Shown: one piece after another, positions 20,686-29,049 of the stretch | Layout of the letters: the number at the start of each line of letters is the position of its first letter | Numbering within the stretch: position 1 is the stretch's first letter | Translations under genes and position numbers: made by a program | Notes under the pieces: generated by a model | Database searches by the model: none | Told to the model about the DNA's origin: nothing | Seen by the model: only the letters and a program-made list of their open reading frames with translations | NCBI RefSeq assembly: GCF_004345665.1 | Contig: NZ_SLWR01000005.1 | Span: 124,001-188,000, forward strand | Reading direction: 5' to 3' | Source: Kribbella antiqua | GTDB taxonomy: Bacteria > Actinomycetota > Actinomycetes > Propionibacteriales > Kribbellaceae | Length of the DNA stretch: 64,000 bases

Positions 20686-21417
20686 ATGGCTCGTCACACC
20701 ATCAACCTCGGTGGCACCGGCATCAGCTCGATCGACCCAGCTATCCGCGAGCGCACCGGCGTGCGCGAGCTGTATCTCCACGAGAACCAGCTCACTGCAC
20801 TACCCGACTGGCTGGGAGAGTTCACCGAGCTCCGGATCCTCGATCTCAGTCACCAGCCGCTGAAAGCACTCCCAGACTCTCTCGGCCGGTTGAAGCAGCT
20901 CGAGTTCCTCTACGTGAGCGACCTCGAGATCGCCGAGCTGCCGGAGTCGCTCGGAGACCTCGCCTCGCTCACCTACCTCGGCGCCACCGACAACGGCCTC
21001 ACTGCCGTACCGGCGTCACTAGGACAGCTCACCCGGCTCATCGAGCTCCGCCTCTACGGCAACCACCTCACCGAACTCCCCGAAACGTACGGCGACCTCC
21101 ACGCACTCCGGGAGCTACACCTGGACCGCAACGCCATCGAGCGGCTACCCGCGACCTTCGACCGCCTCACCGAACTCCGTGTGGTCAGCCTGAGGGCCAA
21201 CGCGCTCACCGAGTTCCCGGTCCAGCTCAGCCGACTCCCACTCCTCCGGCACCTGGACCTCCGAGCCAACCACCTGGACACCCTGCCCGACCTAGGCCCC
21301 GACGCCTTCCCAGCCCTCGAGAAGCTCGACCTCCGCTGGCTAGACCTCCCCGTCGTCCCCGAATGGGTCCACACCCTCCGCCACCGAGGCTGCGCCATCT
21401 ACCGAACCGCGGCCTGA
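20686..21417 (+). CDS. Leucine-rich-repeat protein
   Basis: 243 residues, almost wholly leucine-rich repeats. About nine units of 23 residues follow the pattern LxxLPxxLGxLxxLxxLxLxxN; examples are LTALPDWLGEFTELRILDL and LTELPETYGDLHALRELHL. There is no signal peptide, membrane helix or attached effector domain, so it is a cytosolic binding scaffold of unknown partner. Such plant/Ras-type LRRs are sporadic in bacteria. It directly follows the broken LLM gene, and its 3-prime end shows C-rich codon choice. Function is not predicted beyond protein binding. Confidence 0.85.
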   Translation: MARHTINLGGTGISSIDPAIRERTGVRELYLHENQLTALPDWLGEFTELRILDLSHQPLKALPDSLGRLKQLEFLYVSDLEIAELPESLGDLASLTYLGATDNGLTAVPASLGQLTRLIELRLYGNHLTELPETYGDLHALRELHLDRNAIERLPATFDRLTELRVVSLRANALTEFPVQLSRLPLLRHLDLRANHLDTLPDLGPDAFPALEKLDLRWLDLPVVPEWVHTLRHRGCAIYRTAA

Positions 21418-21488
21418 CGCCATCGACCGTGACCTCCGCGCCGCCGGCAACCGCTCGCCGACAGCAAATCGGTCAGCTCACGCGCACC

Positions 21489-22799
21489 TCAGCCGGCGAC
21501 CTGCTGAGTGTCGGCGGCATGTAGCTGCACTGGGAGGGACTCGACGCCGTACACGATGGAGAAGTCGCGGAAGCGGAGTTGTTCTTCGGGGACGGCCAGG
21601 GAAAGGTCCGGGAAGCGGTGGGCCAAGGCGGTGAAGGCGGCGCGCAGCTCCATCCGGGCCAGTTCCGCGCCGACGCAGCGGTGCATGCCGTGGCCGAAGG
21701 CGAGGTGCGCAGCCGGTGCCCGCTGCGGCCAGAACTCCTCGGCGTCGGCGCCGAAGACTGACTTGTCCCGGTCGGCGCCGGACAGCGACACCGCGACCAG
21801 GTCGCCCTTCTTCACCTGCTGGCCGAACAGCTCCTGGTCGTGCCGCGCGAACCGTGGGAACGCGACCTGTACGACGGTCAGATACCGCAGCAGCTCCTCG
21901 ACGATCGCGTCGACCGCGCCCGGCTCGTTCCGGATCCGCTCGAAGTTCTCCGGGTCGCGCAGCAGCACCAGCGTGCCGAGCGCGAGCATGCTCGCGGACG
22001 TCTCGTACCCGCCGAGGAACACCCCGTCGGCCAGACCGCCGAGCTCGATGTCGTCGATGTCGTCACCCTGCTCGCGGATGATCGAGCCGATCAGCCCGTC
22101 TCCCGGGTTCGCCCGCTGCTTACGGACGATCTCGAAGAGGAAGTCCCGCGACTCCGAAGCCGACCCGAACACCCCGATCCCGCCGCCGGACAGGTCGAAC
22201 CGGGCCGGTCCGAGCGCCCGGAACCGGTCGCGGTCGGACTCCTCCACCCCGAGCAGGTCGGCGATCAGCAGGAACGGCACGTTGAAGGCGAAGTCGGCGA
22301 CGATGTCGACGACCGGACCCTTCGCCTCCATCAGGTCCAGTTGGTCGTTCACGATCTTCTCGATCACCGGCTCCAGCCGGGCCAGCCGGCGCTTGGTGAA
22401 CTCCGGAGTCAGCAGCTTGCGCAGCCGGGTGTGGTCCGGCGGATCGGTGAACCCGAGCCCGCCGATCCCCTCCGACGGCTTGTTCGGGTCCGAGCCGACC
22501 AGCGGCCGGATGTCGTTGCTGAAGTTCGCGGTGTCCGCGAGTACCGACTTCGCCTCCGCATGGCCGCTCACCACCCACACGTTCAGCCCGAACAGATGGG
22601 CCAGTTTGTGCACCGGCTCGACCTCGCGCACCTGACCCAGCTCCGGGACCGGGTCCACTCCCACGCGACGCAGCGGCATCGAAACCTGACGTGGGACAAT
22701 CCGCATCTTTGACAGGTCGAGACCACCCCTGCGGGTGGTTCTGTTCAAGATCCGGCTGCCGACCCATCTCTTCAGGTATGTCGCAACCATGACTTCCAC
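21489..22799 (-). CDS. Cytochrome P450
   Basis: 436 residues from a GTG; an ATG three codons in is also possible. Standard landmarks are present: I-helix LGGYETSASM, K-helix ExxR as EELLRYL, and haem loop AFGHGMHRCVGAELAR with the cysteine ligand. The I-helix reads GYET where most bacterial P450s have GHET/GHDT, keeping the acid-alcohol pair. It is a soluble class I bacterial P450 that needs ferredoxin and reductase, neither of which is adjacent. Its substrate is unknown. A promoter-like TTGACT-18-TAGCAG lies just upstream. Confidence 0.95.
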   Translation of the reverse strand: MEVMVATYLKRWVGSRILNRTTRRGGLDLSKMRIVPRQVSMPLRRVGVDPVPELGQVREVEPVHKLAHLFGLNVWVVSGHAEAKSVLADTANFSNDIRPLVGSDPNKPSEGIGGLGFTDPPDHTRLRKLLTPEFTKRRLARLEPVIEKIVNDQLDLMEAKGPVVDIVADFAFNVPFLLIADLLGVEESDRDRFRALGPARFDLSGGGIGVFGSASESRDFLFEIVRKQRANPGDGLIGSIIREQGDDIDDIELGGLADGVFLGGYETSASMLALGTLVLLRDPENFERIRNEPGAVDAIVEELLRYLTVVQVAFPRFARHDQELFGQQVKKGDLVAVSLSGADRDKSVFGADAEEFWPQRAPAAHLAFGHGMHRCVGAELARMELRAAFTALAHRFPDLSLAVPEEQLRFRDFSIVYGVESLPVQLHAADTQQVAG

Positions 22800-22813
22800 G
22801 CGCCCTCTCTGAA

Positions 22814-22843
22814 CTGCTACCCCCGACGGCTTTCGTCAGTCAA
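22814..22843 (-). promoter_or_regulatory. P450 gene promoter
   Basis: On the minus strand TTGACT (22843 to 22838) and TAGCAG (22819 to 22814) are 18 nt apart, about 15 nt before the GTG start. Confidence 0.5.
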
Positions 22844-22876
22844 AAGCTAACCTCGCCAAGGACCAGATCTGATGGT

Positions 22877-22962
22877 GTTGGCACTACTGCGGTAGTGGCG
22901 TTGGCACCACCATGGGAGGGGTTGCCACGGTATTGCCAGCACAGACCTTGTCACGGACAAGG
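22877..22962. repeat. Direct repeats and small hairpins upstream of P450
   Basis: Two copies of GTTGGCAC (22877-22884 and 22900-22907) flank a hairpin CACTAC-TGCG-GTAGTG (22882-22897). A further 7-bp hairpin CCTTGTC-ACG-GACAAGG spans 22946-22962. The repeats lie 35-65 nt upstream of the P450 -35 box, where an activator could bind. The rest of the 270-nt gap (22800-23069) shows only one more small palindrome (CCTGGG/CCCAGG, 23019-23036). Confidence 0.4.
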
Positions 22963-23069
22963 CCTCCACTTCCACCGGAACTCACCTGTACCGTGCCCTG
23001 GACCGGGACGCGACCGTCCTGGGGGAATTCCCAGGGGAACCCGCGACGAAAGTCGGATGCGGCCCTACC

Positions 23070-23855
23070 TCAGAAGTAGTACGGCGTGACGATCCGCACC
23101 ACCTCCACGATCTTTGTCTTGACCAACTCGCGGTGCGGAACCTCGACCACCTCGCCGACGCGGACACCATGATCGACCAGCAGATACAGGACCCGCAGCG
23201 TCCGGATGGTGTTGGTGACCTCCGGTGTAATGCCCTCGACAGGCGGATTCGACAGCTGGCGGACAGCAGGATCCAGCCACTCGACGGCATCGGCTTCGGA
23301 GAGGTCGGCGCGGGTCAGGGTCGCGGCTAGAGCGCGACCGAGCCGGTCGTCCTCCATATCGCGCAGGACGTACGACGTTGGTGTCAGCAGGCGGCCGATG
23401 CCGAGCCGGAGCATCTGGACGGGTTCGACGGCTGGATGCAGCCCGAGGGTGCCTAGCAGGTCGCTGCCGTGGGCAACGGCGTGCAGCCAGCCAAGTTTGG
23501 CGTCGTGTCCGCGGAGGTCGCCTTCAGCGACGTACCAGCGCTCGAACGGCGGCACCCAGCTCGGCTCGAAGACGCCGGCGGTGACGATCGAGTCGAGGAT
23601 GAGCGGCGCGAAGGTCCGGGCCTGGATCTCGTCGTCACCGAACCGCGGCACCATCTCGTTGCCCAGGGCGCGGAGCTGATCGGCGGAGAGCACCCCAAGG
23701 TCGATCCAGGACGCGAGCGTCGAGTACGCCTGCAGGTCGCGGATCACCGGATCAGGCGAGCGCAACATGCCGGACAACTCGGCGACGAGCTCAGTGAGCG
23801 GCCGATTGGCGGGTACGGCGAAGTCATCGGCGCGCACCCGCGCCCAGTCGGTCAT
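23070..23855 (-). CDS. DUF2785 family protein
   Basis: 261 residues from the ATG at 23855 (MTDWARVRADDF). This start fits a leaderless promoter 7 nt upstream. The signature of DUF2785 is visible around GHDAKLGWLHAVAHGSDLLG, followed by a helical C-terminal half. The fold is alpha-helical and soluble, and no biochemical role is established for the family. It is upstream of and in the same direction as the P450 gene but separated by 270 nt with its own promoter, so it is probably not an operon partner. Confidence 0.8.
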   Translation of the reverse strand: MTDWARVRADDFAVPANRPLTELVAELSGMLRSPDPVIRDLQAYSTLASWIDLGVLSADQLRALGNEMVPRFGDDEIQARTFAPLILDSIVTAGVFEPSWVPPFERWYVAEGDLRGHDAKLGWLHAVAHGSDLLGTLGLHPAVEPVQMLRLGIGRLLTPTSYVLRDMEDDRLGRALAATLTRADLSEADAVEWLDPAVRQLSNPPVEGITPEVTNTIRTLRVLYLLVDHGVRVGEVVEVPHRELVKTKIVEVVRIVTPYYF

Positions 23856-23862
23856 GCAGCGT

Positions 23863-23868
23863 AGGTTA
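23863..23868 (-). promoter_or_regulatory. Leaderless -10 element of the DUF2785 gene
   Basis: TAACCT on the minus strand is 7 nt before the ATG at 23855, with no Shine-Dalgarno sequence. Confidence 0.5.
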
Positions 23869-23891
23869 AACGCTTGCCGGAGCAAAGGGGA

Positions 23892-23923
23892 ACGGCCCGT
23901 GGATCACTCGATCCACGGGCCGT
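23892..23923 (-). terminator. Terminator of the ABC exporter operon
   Basis: A 14-bp perfect stem (ACGGCCCGTGGATC and its complement) with a four-base ACTC loop lies 78 nt after the permease stop. Read on the minus strand it is followed by a pyrimidine-rich CCCCTTT. Confidence 0.75.
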
Positions 23924-24000
23924 AGCGGCCAGGACCCCTCAGCCCGGCCGGGTGTGCGTCCCCGGCCAGGGCCCCTCAACCTCGGCCGGGGTCGTCTTCA

Positions 24001-24759
24001 TCAGGCGTCGCGCTTACTCGCCGAGAACAGGGCGATCGTCAGCAGCACCGCCGCCCAGCCGGCGAAGTACAGCAGGGCCCACCACGGACCGAGCGCGTAG
24101 TTGCTGCCGACATCGCCGGCCAGCCCCGCGTCCTGACCCTGGTTGATGAACGAGCTGGCGTTCGAGAACGGCGCCCACTTGTTCAGGTCGTCGCCGACCT
24201 TCGGGATGAGCTGGACCAGGTTCTCCAGCAGCAGCGGCCAGAGGATCAGGATCGCGATCGCGCCGGCGCTCTGCCGGATCAGGATGCCGACCGCCACCGC
24301 GATCACCGCGGACAGCGCGAACACGAGTCCTTCACCGGCCAGCAGCCGCCACTCGGCCGCGGTGTCGATGGCCAGATCGGCGCTGCCGGCGAACAGCGAG
24401 CCGACCAGCCAGCCGCCGAAGGCCGCGATCAGGCCGATCACACCGGCCAGGAAGGACACCACCGCGGTCTTGCCGAGCAGCAGCGCGGTCCGCTGCGGAA
24501 CGGCCTGGAAGCTGGTCCGGATGGTGCCGAAGCGGTACTCCGTGGTGACCGCCAGAGCGGCCATCACCATCATCACCATCTGGCTGATCTGGACACCCGG
24601 CTGGGTGATGAAGATCGTCGCCTGCTGCTCCTCGGTGCTGTTCAGGAAGGCGGTGGTCAACGCGGCGAAGCCGATCGTGAGCACGGCCGCGACGACCATG
24701 CACCACCACGGTGAGCGAGTGGAGAAGAGCTTGATCCGCTCGACTTGGATCACCGACAT
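24001..24759 (-). CDS. ABC-2 type transporter permease
   Basis: 252 residues with about six hydrophobic segments and the ABC-2 permease pattern. It starts with VQVERIKLFSTRSPWW-like cytoplasmic sequence (here SVIQVERIKLFSTRSPWW), then has the amphipathic EYRFGTIRTSFQAVP after helix 2, typical of exporters of the bacitracin/lantibiotic-immunity type. It lies 1 nt after the ATPase gene stop and so is translationally coupled. The substrate is unknown; drug, lipid or peptide export are all possible. Confidence 0.88.
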   Translation of the reverse strand: MSVIQVERIKLFSTRSPWWCMVVAAVLTIGFAALTTAFLNSTEEQQATIFITQPGVQISQMVMMVMAALAVTTEYRFGTIRTSFQAVPQRTALLLGKTAVVSFLAGVIGLIAAFGGWLVGSLFAGSADLAIDTAAEWRLLAGEGLVFALSAVIAVAVGILIRQSAGAIAILILWPLLLENLVQLIPKVGDDLNKWAPFSNASSFINQGQDAGLAGDVGSNYALGPWWALLYFAGWAAVLLTIALFSASKRDA

Positions 24760-24760
24760 G

Positions 24761-25759
24761 TCAGTTGTCCTCCTTCGGCCCAGCGGCCACCTCTGTGCCG
24801 GACGGCGCCGGAAGGTTCACGTCTGCGACGTGAGCGAGCTCGTCGTGTGCGTGGTACTGGACCGAGTCACCGGTCATCTGCATGAACGCCTGTTCCAGCG
24901 AGCCGCGCTGCAGGGTCAGCTCGTGCAGCACGATGCCGTGCGCGGCGGCGGTCTCGCCGATCTGGTCGGTGGTCAGCTCGCCCTCGGCGAACAGCACCTT
25001 GCCCTGGTCCTCGAAGTCCTCGATCCGGGTCACGACCTGCTGCTGTTGCAGGATGCCCTGCAACTGGTCGAGCTGCGGCGTACGCACCTTGACCGTCGTA
25101 CCGCTGGCGCGGTCGACGAACTCCCTGGTCGAGCTCTGCGCAATCAGCCGGCCGCGGCCGATGACGATCAGTTCCTCGGCGGTCAGCGACATCTCGGACA
25201 GCAGGTGGCTGGACACCAGCACGGTCCGGCCCTCGGAGGCCAGTTTCTGCATGAACGTGCGGATCCAGACGATGCCCTCCGGGTCGAGGCCGTTGACCGG
25301 CTCGTCGAAGAGCAGGATCTCCGGGTCGCCGAGCAGCGCGCCGGCGATGCCGAGCCGCTGCGACATGCCCAGCGAGTAGGCCCCGGCCCGCTTGCCCGCG
25401 ACCGAGGTCAGGCCGACCATCTCGAGCGCCTTGTCGACACTCGACTTCGGCAGCTTGTTCGACGCGGCCATCCAGGCCAGGTGCGACCGCGCGGAGCGGT
25501 TCGGGTGGACCCACTTGGCGTCCAGCAGCGCGCCGATCTTGGTCAGCGGCTGGTGCAGGTCGCGGTAGTGCTGGCCGTCGATCCGGACGTCGCCCGCGGT
25601 CGGGGTGTCCAGGCCGAGGATCATCCGCATGGTGGTCGACTTGCCGGCGCCGTTCGGGCCTAGGAAGCCGGTCACCTTGCCGGGTTTGACCGTGAATGAC
25701 AGGTTGTCAACGGCAACCGTTTGGCCGTATCGCTTGGTGAGGCCCTGTGCCTCGATCAT
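24761..25759 (-). CDS. ABC transporter ATP-binding protein (exporter type)
   Basis: 332 residues. Walker A is GPNGAGKST, the signature is YSLGMSQRLGIAGAL and Walker B is ILLFDEPVNGLDPEG, with the switch His in LVSSHLLSEM. About 100 C-terminal residues extend beyond the nucleotide-binding domain, as in DrrA/BcrA-type ATPases, and end in an acidic Pro-rich tail. It pairs with the ABC-2 permease directly downstream. No two-component system or regulator gene is adjacent, so its inducer is unknown. Confidence 0.92.
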   Translation of the reverse strand: MIEAQGLTKRYGQTVAVDNLSFTVKPGKVTGFLGPNGAGKSTTMRMILGLDTPTAGDVRIDGQHYRDLHQPLTKIGALLDAKWVHPNRSARSHLAWMAASNKLPKSSVDKALEMVGLTSVAGKRAGAYSLGMSQRLGIAGALLGDPEILLFDEPVNGLDPEGIVWIRTFMQKLASEGRTVLVSSHLLSEMSLTAEELIVIGRGRLIAQSSTREFVDRASGTTVKVRTPQLDQLQGILQQQQVVTRIEDFEDQGKVLFAEGELTTDQIGETAAAHGIVLHELTLQRGSLEQAFMQMTGDSVQYHAHDELAHVADVNLPAPSGTEVAAGPKEDN

Positions 25760-25994
25760 CGCCGTACTCCTCGTTGGGTGGCGCGGTTGTGTCGGTGGTC
25801 GACTTCAGTATCGAGGTCCGACCGGGCCAGAACATCGGACCCGGGGCGGATCCGGTGTGTCCACCCGTGGGTTGATTCTGCCGCCGGTACGGACCGGACG
25901 GCCATCGGTTATACCCCTGACCGCAACCCCGACGATCCCCCATCCGGGCATCGGCTCGCATCAGCCGAAAGTCGACTCTCAGGTGACCAAAGAA
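25760..25994. other. Gene-free stretch upstream of the ABC exporter
   Basis: These 235 nt lie between the ABC ATPase start and the pyrophosphatase terminator. On the minus strand TATAAC near 25910-25916 could be a -10 box for the ABC operon, but no -35 of good quality is placed. No ORF or repeat stands out. Confidence 0.3.
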
Positions 25995-26022
25995 GAAACG
26001 GCCCGCCGAAGCGGGCCGTTTC
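25995..26022 (-). terminator. Rho-independent terminator of the pyrophosphatase gene
   Basis: A 12-bp perfect stem, GAAACGGCCCGC with GCGGGCCGTTTC, has a stable TTCG tetraloop on the minus strand and is followed by TTCTTT. It lies 16 nt after the stop codon. This is the clearest intrinsic terminator in the window. Confidence 0.9.
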
Positions 26023-26038
26023 AACTTCAATAGAACTT

Positions 26039-28342
26039 TCAGGCTGCTGCGTTCACCTCGGCCGGGGTGTCGGCGATGACCGACTCACGGCGCTTGGAGA
26101 CGATCACGGCCGCGGCCAGGATCACCACCGCCGCGAGGGCGATGCCGATCCGCAGCGGAGTGTTGGTGTCCTCGCCGATCGTGGACATGCCCACGACGGC
26201 CGGGGCGATCAGCACCGAGACCAGGTTCATCACCTTGATCAGCGGGTTGATGGCCGGACCGGCGGTGTCCTTGAACGGGTCACCGACGGTGTCACCGATG
26301 ACGGTGGCCTCGTGCGCGGGCGAGCCCTTGCCACCGTGGTTGCCGTCCTCGACCAGCTTCTTCGCGTTGTCCCAGGCACCACCGGAGTTGGCCAGGAAGA
26401 CCGCCATCAGGGTGCCGGACGCGATCGCACCAGCCAGGTAGCCGGCCAGCGCGGAGGCACCGAGGCCGAAGCCGACGGCGATCGGCGCGGTGATCGCGAG
26501 CAGACCTGGGGTGGCCAGCTCACGCAGCGAGTCGCGGGTGCAGATGTCCACGACCTTGCCGTACTCCGGCTTGCCGGTGCCCTCCATGATCCCGGGGATG
26601 TCGCGGAACTGGCGACGTACCTCGTAGACGACCGCGCCGGCGGCCCGGCCGACGGCGTTGATCGCGAGACCGGAGAACATGAACACCACGGCGGCACCGA
26701 TGATGATGCCGACCAGGGTGGACGGGTCGAAGACCAGGGCGTCCGCGTTGAACGCCGCGTCACCCGCGTCGTTCAGCACCGCGTAGATCGAGTCCGTGTA
26801 GGAACCGAACAGCGCGGTCGCGGCCAGTACGGCGGTGGCGATCGCGATGCCCTTGGTGATCGCCTTGGTGGTGTTGCCGACGGCGTCCAGCTCGGTCAGG
26901 ATCTGGGCCGCCTCGCCGTCCACGTCTCCGGACATCTCGGCGATGCCCTGCGCGTTGTCGGAGACCGGGCCGAAGGTGTCCATCGCGACGATGACGCCGA
27001 CGGTGGTGAGCAGACCACAACCGGCCAGCGCGATCGCGAACAGCGCGACGACACCCGAGCCGCCGACCAGGAAGGCGCCGTACACGGCTGCCGCGATCAC
27101 CAGTGCGGTGTAGACGGCAGACTCGAAGCCGACCGAGATACCGGACAGGATGACGGTCGCGGCACCGGTCAGCGAGGTCTTGCCGACGTCCTTGACCGGC
27201 TTGTCCTCGGTGCCGGTGAAGTAGCCGGTCAGGGCCAGGATGATCGCGGCCAGCACGATGCCGATGAGCACCGAGACGGTGGCGATCAGCCGTGGGTCGC
27301 CGTCGTGGGCGGCGATCGTCTCGGTGGCGCCGGTCAGGTCACCGAAGCTGCTCGGCAGGTAGACGAACGCGGCCACCGAACACAGCACCGCGGAGATGAT
27401 CGCCGAGATGTAGAACGCCCGGTTGATCGTGCGCAGACCATTCTCACCGGTCCGCGGCCGGGTCAGGAAGACGCCGATGACCGCGGTGACGGCGCCGATG
27501 GCCGGCACGATCAGCGGGAAGATCAGGCCCTGCTCGCCGAAGGCGGCCTTACCCAGGATCAGCGAGGCGACGAGCATCACGGCGTACGACTCGAACAGGT
27601 CGGCCGCCATACCGGCGCAGTCACCGACGTTGTCGCCGACGTTGTCGGCGATGGTGGCGGCGTTGCGCGGGTCGTCCTCGGGGATGTTCTGCTCGACCTT
27701 GCCGACCAGGTCGGCGCCGACGTCGGCGGCCTTGGTGAAGATGCCGCCGCCGACACGCATGAACATGGCGAGCATGGCGGCACCGAAACCGAAGCCCTCG
27801 AGCACGGTCGGGGCGTCACCCTTGAACAGCAGTACGACGAGCGCGGCGCCGAACAGGCCGAAGCCCACGGTCGCCATACCGACGGTGCCGCCGGTCCGGA
27901 ACGCGACCCGCATCGCCGGGTCGCGGCCCTCGTCCCGGGCGGCCGCGGCGACCCGGACGTTGGCGCGCGTCGCGAGCCACATGCCCAGGTAGCCGATCAG
28001 CGCGGAGAAGCCCGCACCGACCAGGAAGAAGACGGACCGGAAGATCTTCAGCGTCGTCTCGTTGTCGCCGTCACTGTGCGCGGGCAGCAGGAACAGCAAC
28101 AGGAACGCGACCACGGCGAAGACCGACAATGTCCGGAACTGCCGGTTCAGGTAGGCCGATGCGCCTTCCTGGACCGCCGCGGCGATCGTCTTCATGTTCT
28201 CGGTGCCATCGTTCGCGGCAAGCACCTGGCCCCGGAAGACCATCGCAATGGCGACCGCGAGGACCGCGATCACTCCGACGACGATCACCAGTGTGGTGTT
28301 GCTCGACGAAAGATCCACCGCTTGTGCAAGCAGCGCGGACAT
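26039..28342 (-). CDS. hppA: Membrane-bound proton-translocating pyrophosphatase
   Basis: 767 residues and about 16 membrane helices. The ATG at 28342 is chosen because AAGGAGG lies 5 nt upstream. Hallmark motifs are GGGIFTKAADVGADLVGKVE, DNVGDNVGDCAGMAADLFESY and a third conserved Asp-rich block near VIGDTVGDPFKDTAGPAIN. The segment VGNTTKAITKG has Lys where K+-dependent enzymes have Ala, so this should be a K+-independent H+ pump. It hydrolyses cytosolic PPi and builds a proton gradient. The position between topA and bldG matches Streptomyces. A perfect terminator follows. Confidence 0.96.
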   Translation of the reverse strand: MSALLAQAVDLSSSNTTLVIVVGVIAVLAVAIAMVFRGQVLAANDGTENMKTIAAAVQEGASAYLNRQFRTLSVFAVVAFLLLFLLPAHSDGDNETTLKIFRSVFFLVGAGFSALIGYLGMWLATRANVRVAAAARDEGRDPAMRVAFRTGGTVGMATVGFGLFGAALVVLLFKGDAPTVLEGFGFGAAMLAMFMRVGGGIFTKAADVGADLVGKVEQNIPEDDPRNAATIADNVGDNVGDCAGMAADLFESYAVMLVASLILGKAAFGEQGLIFPLIVPAIGAVTAVIGVFLTRPRTGENGLRTINRAFYISAIISAVLCSVAAFVYLPSSFGDLTGATETIAAHDGDPRLIATVSVLIGIVLAAIILALTGYFTGTEDKPVKDVGKTSLTGAATVILSGISVGFESAVYTALVIAAAVYGAFLVGGSGVVALFAIALAGCGLLTTVGVIVAMDTFGPVSDNAQGIAEMSGDVDGEAAQILTELDAVGNTTKAITKGIAIATAVLAATALFGSYTDSIYAVLNDAGDAAFNADALVFDPSTLVGIIIGAAVVFMFSGLAINAVGRAAGAVVYEVRRQFRDIPGIMEGTGKPEYGKVVDICTRDSLRELATPGLLAITAPIAVGFGLGASALAGYLAGAIASGTLMAVFLANSGGAWDNAKKLVEDGNHGGKGSPAHEATVIGDTVGDPFKDTAGPAINPLIKVMNLVSVLIAPAVVGMSTIGEDTNTPLRIGIALAAVVILAAAVIVSKRRESVIADTPAEVNAAA

Positions 28343-28590
28343 CCGTCCTCCTTGTAGGCAACCCCTCAGGACTTGACGGCCCCCGTCCTGCCGCAACCGA
28401 AGGGTTGGGGAAATACGACACAGCGCCGATGACCGGCGCGCTGCGTCACTCTAACGGGTCTCCGACCAGACCTGACGACAGGGTGGTCTACGCCATACCC
28501 GGCCCGCACGGCAAGTAGGTGCTGCGCCTCTCTTCTCCGCCCCGCCATCCCGGTCACGCTTTGTAGTGACGGGGCTACCTTTTCGGATGC
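28343..28590. other. Gap between bldG-like and hppA genes, no gene
   Basis: 248 nt separate the two co-directional genes. In Streptomyces an anti-sigma factor gene sits next to bldG on this side; here no reading frame with a GHKL kinase motif is present. An imperfect hairpin (CCCGGTCAC 28552-28560 with GTGACGGGG 28567-28575) may end the bldG transcript. TAGAGT on the minus strand near 28452 could be a -10 box for hppA. Confidence 0.5.
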
Positions 28591-28950
28591 TCAGATCGCC
28601 GAGGCGACGTCCGGGTGGATCTCGAAGACCTTGGTCAGCTGGGTGATCCGGAAGATCTTGAGCAGCCGTTCCTGGGTGCAGACCAGGGACAGGGATCCGT
28701 CGTGGGTGCGCACCCGTTTCAGTCCGCCGACGAGCACGCCGAGGCCGCTGGAGTCCAGGAACTCCACGCGTTCCAGGTCGATCACCAGGTGATAGACCCC
28801 GTCGTCGACGAGCGCGGCGATCTTCTCGCGCAGCTTCGGCGCGTTGTAGAGGTCGATCACCCCCGCCGCCTCGATGACGGTCCGCCCGCCCTCGGCGCGT
28901 GCGGTCAGCGACAGATCCACTTCGGCCTCCGTTCCCGTGAACTGCTGCAT
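28591..28950 (-). CDS. bldG: STAS-domain anti-sigma factor antagonist, BldG-like
   Basis: 119 residues, a single STAS domain. The phosphorylation site reads [16 protein letters not shown], with S67 as the probable acceptor, and the N-terminal beta strand carries [20 protein letters not shown]. In this family the unphosphorylated form binds an anti-sigma kinase and frees a sigma factor. In Streptomyces, BldG controls development and antibiotic production. Context (hppA downstream, divergent DECH helicase upstream) matches the bldG locus, which is why the symbol is given. The cognate anti-sigma gene is not in its usual adjacent place. Confidence 0.85.
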   Translation of the reverse strand: MQQFTGTEAEVDLSLTARAEGGRTVIEAAGVIDLYNAPKLREKIAALVDDGVYHLVIDLERVEFLDSSGLGVLVGGLKRVRTHDGSLSLVCTQERLLKIFRITQLTKVFEIHPDVASAI

Positions 28951-29037
28951 TCAACCATGTACGGACCGTGAGTAGGGCCGTTGCCCAAAACTCTTTCATC
29001 TCGTTACACCCGAAGTCGATCTGTCCATCCAAAAAGC

Positions 29038-29043
29038 TAGGCT
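29038..29043 (+). promoter_or_regulatory. Leaderless -10 element of the DECH helicase gene
   Basis: TAGGCT is 6 nt before the ATG at 29050 and no Shine-Dalgarno sequence is present. Confidence 0.5.
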
Positions 29044-29049
29044 CACGGC

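Noticed and set aside
25721..28357. Plus-strand open frame of more than 800 codons opposite the pyrophosphatase
   Set aside because: Composition (His/Arg/Gly/Asp) is typical of antisense translation of a membrane protein gene and no ribosome binding site or family signature exists.
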